64,000 nucleotides of DNA from Curtobacterium sp. MR_MD2014 (GTDB taxonomy: Bacteria > Actinomycetota > Actinomycetes > Actinomycetales > Microbacteriaceae), in the NCBI RefSeq assembly GCF_000772085.1, contig NZ_CP009755.1, forward strand, positions 1,922,001-1,986,000, read 5' to 3'. Under the pieces are notes generated by a model. That model ran no database searches, was not told where the DNA came from, and worked only from the letters and a program-made list of their open reading frames with translations. How positions within the stretch are numbered: the stretch's first letter is position 1; every line of letters begins with the position of its first letter. Positions 58,121 to 64,000 of the stretch are shown one piece after another. Made by a program: the position numbers and the translations under genes.

Positions 58121-59791
58121 CTACATGCGCTCGGGCGCACTCACCCCGAGGAGGCCGAGGCCGTTGCGGACGACCTGCCCGGTCGCGTCGTTCAGCCACA
58201 GGCGCGTGCGGTGCAGGTCCGACACGGCCTCGTCGCCGAGCGGCGTCACCCGGCAGGAGTCGTACCAGCGGTGGTAGAGCCCGGCGAGCTGCTCGATGTA
58301 CCGCGCGATGCGGTGCGGCTCGCGGAGCTCCGCGGCCTGGCGCACCACGCGCGGGTACTCGGCGAGGGCTCCGAGGAGGGCGCTCTCCGTCTCGTGCGTG
58401 AGCAGGGACGCGTCGAACGCGGAGCGGTCCACGCCCGAGGCGGCGGCGTTGCGGGCGACCGACTGCGTGCGGGCGTGGGCGTACTGCACGTAGAAGACCG
58501 GGTTGTCGTTGGTGCGCTTGGTGAGCAGGTCGAGGTCGATGTCGATCGAGGTGTCGCTCGCGAACCGCACGAGGGCGTAGCGACCGGCGTCGACACCCAC
58601 GGCGTCGACGAGGTCCTCCATCGACACGATCGTGCCGTTGCGCTTCGACATGCGGAAGGGCTGGCCGTCCTTGAGCAGGTTCACCATCTGGCCGATGAGG
58701 ATCTCGAGGTTCTTGCCGGGCTCGTCACCGAACGCCGCGCACATCGCCATCATGCGACCGACGTAGCCGTGGTGGTCCGCGCCGAGCATGATGAGGTTGC
58801 GCTCGAACCCGCGCTCGCGCTTGTCGAGGTAGTACGCCAGGTCGCCCGCGATGTACGCCGGCTGCCCGTCGGACTTGATCACGACGCGGTCGCGGTCGTC
58901 GCCGAAGTCGGTCGTGCGGAGCCAGAGCGCACCCTCGGCCTCGTACATCTTGCCGAGGGACTGCAGCCGCTCGATGGCCCGCTCGACGGCCTTCGACTCG
59001 TGCAGCGAGTTCTCGTGGAAGTAGACGTCGAAGTCCACGCCGAAGTCGTGCAGCGAGGACTTGATGTCGGTGAACATGAACTCGACGCCCTCGCGGCGGA
59101 ACAGCTCCTGCGCCTCGTCGCGCGGCAGGTCGCGCACGTCGGTGCCGGCGGGCAGCGTCGCGATGACCCGCGCGGCGATCTCGCCGATGTAGGCACCGCC
59201 GTAGCCGTCCTCCGGCGTGGGCTCCCCCAGCGCCGAGGCGACGAGCGACCGGGCGAAGCGGTCGATCTGTGCGCCGTGGTCGTTGAAGTAGTACTCACGG
59301 GTGACGAGGCCGCCCTGCGCCTCGAACACGCGGGCGAGCGAGTCACCGACGGCGGCCCAGCGCACACCGCCCATGTGGATCGGACCGGTCGGGTTCGCGG
59401 ACACGAACTCGAGGTCGATGGACACGCCCTCGTACAGGTCGCCGTGTCCGAACGCGTCGGCCTGGTCGACGATCGTGCGGGCGATCTCACCGGCGGCGGC
59501 GGCCTCGAGCGTGATGTTGATGAAGCCGGGGCCGGCGACGTCGACGGACGCGACACCGTCGAGCTCGGTCAGCTCGCCGGCGATCTCGGTCGCGAGCTCG
59601 CGCGGGTTCGTACCGAGGCGCTTCGCGAGCTGCATCGCCGCGTTCGAGGCCCAGTCGCCGTGCGCACGGTTCTTCGGCCGCTCGAGGGCCACGTGGGACT
59701 CCCCGATCGTCACGGTGTCGGACGCGCCTCGTCGCTCGACGATCCCGGTCAGGATCGACAGGTACGCGGCGGAGAGTTCGGCAGGAGTCAC
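58121..59791 (-). CDS. argS: Arginyl-tRNA synthetase
   Basis: ArgS charges tRNA-Arg; the matching tRNA-Arg(CCG) gene is at 60571. The product is 556 residues. The N-terminal Arg-S domain runs to about residue 90 and the HIGH motif is in [20 protein letters not shown]. The KMSKS-like loop is [14 protein letters not shown], and the C-terminal DALR anticodon domain ends in the family terminus [16 protein letters not shown] at 59791 has a TAGACT -10 eight bases upstream and no Shine-Dalgarno, which suggests a leaderless transcript. Confidence 0.96.
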   Translation of the reverse strand: MTPAELSAAYLSILTGIVERRGASDTVTIGESHVALERPKNRAHGDWASNAAMQLAKRLGTNPRELATEIAGELTELDGVASVDVAGPGFINITLEAAAAGEIARTIVDQADAFGHGDLYEGVSIDLEFVSANPTGPIHMGGVRWAAVGDSLARVFEAQGGLVTREYYFNDHGAQIDRFARSLVASALGEPTPEDGYGGAYIGEIAARVIATLPAGTDVRDLPRDEAQELFRREGVEFMFTDIKSSLHDFGVDFDVYFHENSLHESKAVERAIERLQSLGKMYEAEGALWLRTTDFGDDRDRVVIKSDGQPAYIAGDLAYYLDKRERGFERNLIMLGADHHGYVGRMMAMCAAFGDEPGKNLEILIGQMVNLLKDGQPFRMSKRNGTIVSMEDLVDAVGVDAGRYALVRFASDTSIDIDLDLLTKRTNDNPVFYVQYAHARTQSVARNAAASGVDRSAFDASLLTHETESALLGALAEYPRVVRQAAELREPHRIARYIEQLAGLYHRWYDSCRVTPLGDEAVSDLHRTRLWLNDATGQVVRNGLGLLGVSAPERM

Positions 59792-59799
59792 GAGGGTCG

Positions 59800-59805
59800 A
59801 GTCTA
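59800..59805 (-). promoter_or_regulatory. Candidate -10 of argS
   Basis: TAGACT on the minus strand ends eight bases before the GTG start of argS, compatible with a leaderless mRNA. Confidence 0.4.
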
Positions 59806-59863
59806 CCGGGACGCCCAGGTGCCTCGCGGGCCGGTGCCGGACGGCGTGCAGCATCATGGCTGG

Positions 59864-60436
59864 ATGACCTCCCGCAGCCGTGTCCGGGCGATCACCGTCG
59901 CCCTGCTCTCCGTGTCCGCCGCCGTCGCCCTGTCCGGCTGCACGGGCGGGTCCGACGACGCGGCCCCGAGCGCGAGCGCCACCCCGATCGGCACCGCCGT
60001 GCAGCAGACGTGCGCCGAGCTGCTGCCCACGAGCGTCCTCGCCGTCTACGGCAAGACCTTCGAGCAGGACACGACCTGGACGCCCGCGAAGGGCACGCCG
60101 GCCGCGACGATCGCCCGCCAGCGCGGCCGGGTCTGCCACCTCGTCGCCACCGACGACCCGTCGACGACGATCACGCTCGCCGTGGCGCACCTGCCTGAGA
60201 AGTCGCTCACGACGCTCAAGGACGCCCTCTACGAGCGCGGTGGGTCCGTCCCGACCTACCGCGTCGAGGGCTACTACGCGCTGGACGACGGCGTCGGCCG
60301 CGCGGACGCCTTCCCGGATCCGTACTGGGTCACCACCGAGTCGACGCTGTACACCGAGCCCGGCGGGGCGCAGCCCGTCGTGGACGCGGTGCGCTCCGTG
60401 CTGCTGCCGTCCGCGTCGGCCAGCCCGGCGGGCTGA
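59864..60436 (+). CDS. Putative lipoprotein, unknown function
   Basis: The product is 190 residues. The signal peptide ends in the lipobox LSGC (cysteine about residue 26), then a Ser/Asp linker. The rest is a soluble domain of about 150 residues with two further cysteines (in QQTCAELL and RVCHLV) that could form a disulfide, and no recognised family. ATG at 59864 is divergent from argS with a 72-bp gap. It is followed by a strong hairpin terminator. Confidence 0.8.
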   Translation: MTSRSRVRAITVALLSVSAAVALSGCTGGSDDAAPSASATPIGTAVQQTCAELLPTSVLAVYGKTFEQDTTWTPAKGTPAATIARQRGRVCHLVATDDPSTTITLAVAHLPEKSLTTLKDALYERGGSVPTYRVEGYYALDDGVGRADAFPDPYWVTTESTLYTEPGGAQPVVDAVRSVLLPSASASPAG

Positions 60437-60449
60437 CGGCAGCGCAGCC

Positions 60450-60491
60450 GGACGGGAGGCACGGTGCGGGCCCGTGCCGCGCCTCCCGTCC
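60450..60491 (+). terminator. Hairpin terminator after the lipoprotein gene
   Basis: An 11-bp outer stem (GGACGGGAGGC, 60450-60460, with 60481-60491) continues inward with CGG/CCG pairs. It starts 14 bases after the stop codon. Its GGAGGCACGG core resembles the dispersed intergenic repeat and the proS terminator. Confidence 0.78.
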
Positions 60492-60570
60492 GACGGCGGT
60501 CGCGACACGGACGCGACACGCGCTGTCGGGACCGGCTCGCGTTACCTGCTACGGTTGATCTCACCCACGA

Positions 60571-60642
60571 GCCCCCATAGCTCAGGGGATAGAGCACTGC
60601 CCTCCGGAGGCAGGGGCGGAGGTTCGAATCCTCCTGGGGGCA
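60571..60642 (+). tRNA. tRNA-Arg, anticodon CCG
   Basis: A full cloverleaf of 72 bases is present. The acceptor stem is GCCCCCA/TGGGGGC with discriminator A, the D stem is GCTC/GAGC, and the anticodon stem is CTGCC/GGCAG with loop CTCCGGA and anticodon CCG at 60605-60607. There is a four-base variable loop and a T stem GGAGG/CCTCC with TTCGAAT. CCA is not encoded. It reads the Arg codon CGG. Confidence 0.97.
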
Positions 60643-60646
60643 CATC

Positions 60647-60674
60647 GAGCCCCCGGCGTCATCGCCGGGGGCTC
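60647..60674. terminator. Terminator shared by tRNA-Arg and the end of the XRE gene
   Basis: A perfect 12-bp stem (60647-60658 with 60663-60674) has a TCAT loop. It follows the tRNA by four bases on the plus strand. On the minus strand it contains the last codons of the XRE regulator gene, whose TGA stop lies in the loop. Confidence 0.85.
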
Positions 60675-60964
60675 TCCTCGTGCACGGGGTGCGTCGCCCG
60701 GTCCGGGGCCACCCGTTCCGCCTCGGGGCGCACCTCGTCCCAGAGCGCGTCGAGCGACAGTCGGACGACGCTCGCGACCGCGGCGATCGTGGCGAACGAC
60801 GGCGTCGCGATGCGACCGGTCTCGATCTTCCGCAGGGTCTCGGGCGACACGCCCGCATCGAGGGCGACGTCGAGGATCGAGCGCTCACCCCGAGCGCGAC
60901 GGAGCAGTGCGCCGAGCCGGCGACCGCGTTCCAGCTCGGCGGGGCTCAGCGGGAGTCGGACCAT
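60659..60964 (-). CDS. XRE-family helix-turn-helix regulator
   Basis: The product is 101 residues, a single Cro/C1-type HTH domain (RGERSILDVALDAGVSPETLRKIETGRIATPSFATIAAVASVV, about residues 26-68) and a short acidic C-terminal tail. It is likely a dimeric repressor. ATG at 60964 has a TAGTAT -10 seven bases upstream (leaderless-like). It is divergent from the methionine aminopeptidase 47 bp away, and repeated TACCGG sites lie between them, which suggests that it controls both genes. Confidence 0.88.
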   Translation of the reverse strand: MVRLPLSPAELERGRRLGALLRRARGERSILDVALDAGVSPETLRKIETGRIATPSFATIAAVASVVRLSLDALWDEVRPEAERVAPDRATHPVHEESPRR

Positions 60965-61011
60965 GGCGCCGATACTAGTACCGGCCAGACAATACCGGTA
61001 CGATCATCGGC
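60965..61011. promoter_or_regulatory. Divergent promoter and candidate operator between the XRE gene and map
   Basis: TAGTAT (minus strand, 60977-60972) and TACGAT (plus strand, 60999-61004) each lie seven bases from a start codon. Two TACCGG copies (60979 and 60993, 14 bases apart), the second within an eight-base palindrome TACCGGTA, sit between the two -10 elements and are the likely XRE binding sites. Confidence 0.5.
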
Positions 61012-61782
61012 ATGATCGAGATCCTCTCCCCCACCGAGGTCGACCGGGCCCGTCGCACCGGCGCCCTCGTCGGCACGATCCTGCAGACCCTCCGGGAGCG
61101 GACGACGGTCGGCACGAACCTGCTCGAGGTGGACGGGTGGACCCGGACGATGATCGAGGACGCCGGCGCGGTCTCCTGCTACGTCGACTACGCCCCCTCG
61201 TTCGGTCGTGGCCCCTTCGGCCACCACGTCTGCACCGCGGTGAACGACGCGGTGCTCCACGGCCTGCCGCACGACCGCGAGCTCGCCGACGGCGACCTGC
61301 TCACCCTGGACCTCGCGGTGACCCTGGACGGGATCGCCGCCGACGCGGCGATCAGCTTCGTCGTCGGGCGCGCCGACCCGGCGGACACCGCCCTGATCGA
61401 CGCCACCGAACGGGCGCTGGCCGCCGGCATCGCCGCCGCGGGCCCCGGCGTCCGGACCGGGGACGTGTCGCACGCCATCGGCGAGGTCCTCACCGCCGCG
61501 GGCTACCCCGTGAACACCGAGTTCGGCGGGCACGGCATCGGCTCGACGATGCACCAGGACCCGCACGTGGCGAACACGGGTCGGCCGGGGCGCGGCTACA
61601 CCCTGCGACCGGGGCTGCTCCTCGCGCTCGAGCCCTGGGTGATGGCGGACACGGACGAGCTCGTCACCGATCCCGACGGGTGGACGCTGCGGAGCGCGAC
61701 GGGGGCGAGGACCGCGCACACCGAGCACACCGTCGCGATCACCGAGGACGGCGTCGAGGTGCTCACCCGTCCCGGCAGCTGA
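61012..61782 (+). CDS. map: Methionine aminopeptidase, type I
   Basis: This metalloprotease removes N-terminal Met. The product is 256 residues. The metal ligands are visible: two Asp in LDLAVTLDGIAADAA, His in FGGHGIGSTMH, Glu in LALEPWVMAD and Glu in AHTEHTVAI; the substrate-binding His is in VLHGLPHD. Since it is paired with a divergent XRE regulator and is not beside secY/adk/infA, it may be an accessory copy in addition to a housekeeping one outside this window. ATG at 61012 is seven bases after a TACGAT -10. Confidence 0.94.
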   Translation: MIEILSPTEVDRARRTGALVGTILQTLRERTTVGTNLLEVDGWTRTMIEDAGAVSCYVDYAPSFGRGPFGHHVCTAVNDAVLHGLPHDRELADGDLLTLDLAVTLDGIAADAAISFVVGRADPADTALIDATERALAAGIAAAGPGVRTGDVSHAIGEVLTAAGYPVNTEFGGHGIGSTMHQDPHVANTGRPGRGYTLRPGLLLALEPWVMADTDELVTDPDGWTLRSATGARTAHTEHTVAITEDGVEVLTRPGS

Positions 61783-61802
61783 CGCGGTCGAGGCCGGCCA
61801 CT

Positions 61803-61841
61803 GCGCCTCCGCGTCAGCGTCTCGGCGCCTCCACGTCAGCG
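61803..61841 (+). repeat. Pair of 17-bp direct repeats after map
   Basis: 61803-61819 and 61825-61841 (GCGCCTCCRCGTCAGCG) differ by one base. They lie between map and the small gene on the other strand. Their GCGCCTCC core is again that of the dispersed repeat. Confidence 0.6.
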
Positions 61842-61877
61842 CGAGGCTGGAGCGGTCGCCGCGGACCCGGCGCGGGC

Positions 61878-62081
61878 TCAGGCGTGCGTGAGCGCGATGA
61901 GCGCGACGTTCATGGTGCTGTAGGCGCCCTCGGAGCGCGTGGCCTGTCGGACCCGGCCCCGGAGGACCTCGTAGCGGCCGTCCTGCTCACGGACGAAGCC
62001 GATGACACCGCTCGCCGGTGTCGAGACGCGGTGGTAGCCGTCCTCCAGTGGGACGACCTCGGTGCTCGTCGTACGCTCCAT
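61878..62081 (-). CDS. Small protein of unknown function (67 residues)
   Basis: ATG at 62081 is preceded by a GGGGAAAG ribosome-site-like sequence. The product is a compact, charged 67-residue protein with no membrane segment and no recognised domain. It has its own upstream region with a perfect palindrome (62124-62140) that could be an operator. Codon usage is consistent with a real gene, but evidence is limited. Confidence 0.6.
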   Translation of the reverse strand: MERTTSTEVVPLEDGYHRVSTPASGVIGFVREQDGRYEVLRGRVRQATRSEGAYSTMNVALIALTHA

Positions 62082-62123
62082 CGCTTTCCCCTTCCGCTCG
62101 TCGTCGAACGATGGCCTCCACCA

Positions 62124-62140
62124 TACCCCGGTCCGGGGTA
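62124..62140. promoter_or_regulatory. Perfect 17-bp palindrome, candidate operator upstream of the small gene
   Basis: TACCCCGG, a central T, then CCGGGGTA. It lies 42 bases upstream of the 67-residue gene. The pattern resembles operators of the CsoR-like metal or formaldehyde repressors; no such regulator is encoded in the window. Confidence 0.45.
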
Positions 62141-62209
62141 CAAGTCCTCCACATGACGGACGTCGCCGGGGGTCGTCCGAGGATCCACCCGCTGTGTGCG
62201 TGCTCTGGA

Positions 62210-62215
62210 TAGCAT
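62210..62215 (+). promoter_or_regulatory. Candidate -10 of the TPM-domain gene
   Basis: TAGCAT lies 71 bases before the ATG at 62287; no convincing -35 is visible. Confidence 0.3.
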
Positions 62216-62286
62216 CGGGGCGACGGCGCCCGTGCGGGGGCCGTCGGGGGCGCAACGTGGGCTCCCGGACGACGGATGGAGGACGG

Positions 62287-64000
62287 ATGCGAGCGGCTCA
62301 CCACGGATCGCGCACCGACGATGGATCGGCCCCTCGGGCGCTCGGTCGGCATCGCGAAGGCCCCCACGCGGCCGTCCGCGGCGCCCGCTCGGCGATCACA
62401 CGCGCCGTGGGTCGGATCGGCGCCGTGCTCCTCGCCGCCGGACTCGTGATCACGCCCGCCGCAGCAGCCCACGCGACGGACCCGGTCGACCTCGGCGGTG
62501 CCTACGTGGTCGACGAGGCCGGTGCCCTCAGCAGCGGTCAGCCGACCCAGGTCGAACGGGCGGTCCAGGACCTCTACGACCGGACGCAGACGCAGCTCTA
62601 CGTGGTCTACGTGCCGACCTTCACGAACCCGACCGACCACGCCGCCTGGGGTGACGCCCTGATGGAGCGCAACCAGATCGACTCCGACGCGATCGTGCTC
62701 TCCGTGGCGGTCGACGACCGGATCGCCGACATCCAGCAGACGAACGCGACCGCACTGTCGAGCAGCGACGTCGAGTCCGCCTACCAGCAGGACGCCGTCC
62801 CGCAGCTGCGGGACGGCGACTGGGCGGGCGCCGCCGTCGCCCTCGCGGACGGACTCGTCTCCTCGCAGGCCCCGCCGGACCTCACCTGGCTGTGGGTCCT
62901 GCTGCTCGTGGTCGTCGTCGGTGCGGTCGTCGCCGTCCTGGTGATCCGCACCCGCAACAAGCGACGCACCGCCGAGGCCGCACGAGCGCAGGAGGCGTCC
63001 CTCGCCGGGCTCGAGCGCAAGGCGGGCGCGGCGCTGGTCACCATCGACGACGAGCTCCGGACGGCCGAGCAGGAGGTCGGCTTCGCCACGGCACAGTTCG
63101 GCGAGGACGCGGCGAAGCCCTTCGCCGAGGCCGTCGCGACCGCGAAGCGGAACGTGCGGCAGGCGTTCTCCTACCAGCAGCAGCTCGACGACGAGGTACC
63201 GGACTCCCCGCAGCAGCGCGCGCAGTGGGCGAACCAGATCGTCGCCATCTGCGAGCAGGCCCACGCGTCCATCGACGAGCAGACCGAGGCCTTCGACCAC
63301 CTGCGGTCCCTCGAGGACGGGGTCGAGGACGCCGCGACCGCCCTCGCCTCCGCGGTCGCGGCAGCCCCGGTCGAGCTCGACGCCGCCCGCCGCGCGCTCG
63401 ACCGGGTGCGCGGGTCGTACGGCGGCCGGACCCTGGCGACGGTCTCCGACAACGTCGACCAGGCCGAGCAGGTCCTCGGCTACGCGACGGAGCGGTCGCA
63501 GGCGGCGACCGCGGCCATCGCGTCCGGGGACAAGGGCGAGGCGGTCATCGCCGTGCGCGACGCCCAGCACGCGCTCGCACAGGTGCAGCAGCTGACCGCG
63601 AGTGCGACCGGCGCCGAGCGCACCTTCGCCGAGGCGACCGCCCGGGTCCAGGCGATGCGCGCAGACATCGAGGGAGACGTCGCCGCAGCCCGTTCGATGC
63701 GGTCCGGCGACCCGGCCCTCGCGGCCGCGGTGACCCGTGCCGACACCGTCCTCCGCCAGGGCTCCGACCCGCGCGACCCGATCGCCGCCGTCGACGCGCT
63801 GACGAAGGCGAACACCGAGATCGACGCCGCACTGGCCGCAGCACGCGGTGCGCAGGAGCAGCAGCAGCGGGCACGCCGCGCCCTCGACGACGCCCTGCGC
63901 GACGCCCGGGCCCGGATCAGCCAGGCGCGCGACTTCATCTCGCTCCGCCGGGGAGCCGTCGGCACGACGGCCCGGACGCGCCTGTCCGAGGCCGAGCGCG
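62287..64000 (+). CDS. TPM-domain membrane protein, N-terminal part (cut by window end)
   Basis: The 571 codons in the window begin with a long N-terminus containing one hydrophobic export segment (about residues 43-60). A TPM (TLP18.3/Psb32/MOLO-1) domain follows (about 68-200, VVDEAGALSSGQ, QTQLYVVYVPTF), then a helix (about 205-230). A long Ala/Gln-rich helical or coiled-coil region follows, rich in DAQHALAQVQQ-type heptads. The protein should be anchored with the TPM domain outside. ATG at 62287 is used; GTG at 62407 would start just before the export segment and is also possible. The C-terminus is outside the window. Confidence 0.88.
   Translation, partial: MRAAHHGSRTDDGSAPRALGRHREGPHAAVRGARSAITRAVGRIGAVLLAAGLVITPAAAAHATDPVDLGGAYVVDEAGALSSGQPTQVERAVQDLYDRTQTQLYVVYVPTFTNPTDHAAWGDALMERNQIDSDAIVLSVAVDDRIADIQQTNATALSSSDVESAYQQDAVPQLRDGDWAGAAVALADGLVSSQAPPDLTWLWVLLLVVVVGAVVAVLVIRTRNKRRTAEAARAQEASLAGLERKAGAALVTIDDELRTAEQEVGFATAQFGEDAAKPFAEAVATAKRNVRQAFSYQQQLDDEVPDSPQQRAQWANQIVAICEQAHASIDEQTEAFDHLRSLEDGVEDAATALASAVAAAPVELDAARRALDRVRGSYGGRTLATVSDNVDQAEQVLGYATERSQAATAAIASGDKGEAVIAVRDAQHALAQVQQLTASATGAERTFAEATARVQAMRADIEGDVAAARSMRSGDPALAAAVTRADTVLRQGSDPRDPIAAVDALTKANTEIDAALAAARGAQEQQQRARRALDDALRDARARISQARDFISLRRGAVGTTARTRLSEAER

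Noticed and set aside
55649-60436. Very long open frame on the plus strand (about 1,600 codons) across lysA, DUF2993 and argS
   Set aside because: It is the antisense of well-supported minus-strand genes, with His/Arg/Val-rich low-complexity translation typical of GC-rich shadows. Only its last 190 codons (59864-60436) form a real gene.

Overview
The window is about 64 kb of very GC-rich DNA with actinobacterial gene content and order: argS-lysA-hom-thrC-thrB-rho-prfA-prmC, an atp operon preceded by a wecA-like gene and atpI, dxr/rseP/ispG near proS and nusA-infB, and a FHA/PP2C/kinase/MoxR/DUF58 locus. Codon usage, leaderless-looking promoters and protein similarity suggest Microbacteriaceae, most likely Curtobacterium or a close relative. 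The genus is an inference, since no rRNA is present. Most genes lie on the minus strand. I see no prophage, insertion sequence or CRISPR array. One tRNA gene (Arg, CCG) is present.

Layout from left to right. 1-4.4 kb: ribF (cut by the window edge), two small membrane proteins, truB, a small unknown protein, mutY (plus strand) and rbfA. 4.5-8.9 kb: infB, ylxR, nusA. 9-18.1 kb: proS, ispG, an isochorismatase-like hydrolase plus NCS1 permease pair, rseP, dxr, a tandem FKBP lipoprotein and OsmC. 18.1-19.1 kb: an asparaginase (plus strand). 19.2-36.6 kb: a signalling and cell-surface locus with a hypothetical protein, zinc-ribbon/FHA protein, transglutaminase-like membrane protein, DUF58, MoxR ATPase, a 1,945-residue beta-propeller/cadherin-like/Fn3 surface protein, a transmembrane Ser/Thr kinase, a PP2C phosphatase, an FHA protein and a small membrane protein. 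36.7-47 kb: yaaA, the complete atp operon, a wecA-like gene, tsaC, and a HAD phosphatase on the other strand. 47.7-59.8 kb: prmC, prfA, rho, thrB, thrC, hom, lysA, a DUF2993 protein and argS. 59.9-64 kb: a lipoprotein, tRNA-Arg, an XRE regulator divergent from a methionine aminopeptidase, a small unknown protein, and the start of a TPM-domain membrane protein cut by the window end.

The most unusual part is 19.2-36.6 kb. There a kinase with an extracellular Fn3-like sensor, its phosphatase and two FHA readers are linked by 4-base gene overlaps to a MoxR/DUF58/transglutaminase machine and a giant exported protein. The transglutaminase domain has lost all three catalytic residues. Other items worth attention are a 339-bp intergenic stretch downstream of argS packed with palindromes, a dispersed GGCCTGGAGGC-type intergenic repeat, two genes (prmC, yaaA) with no canonical start codon where the protein should begin, and several divergent gene pairs that share symmetric -10 elements and appear leaderless.
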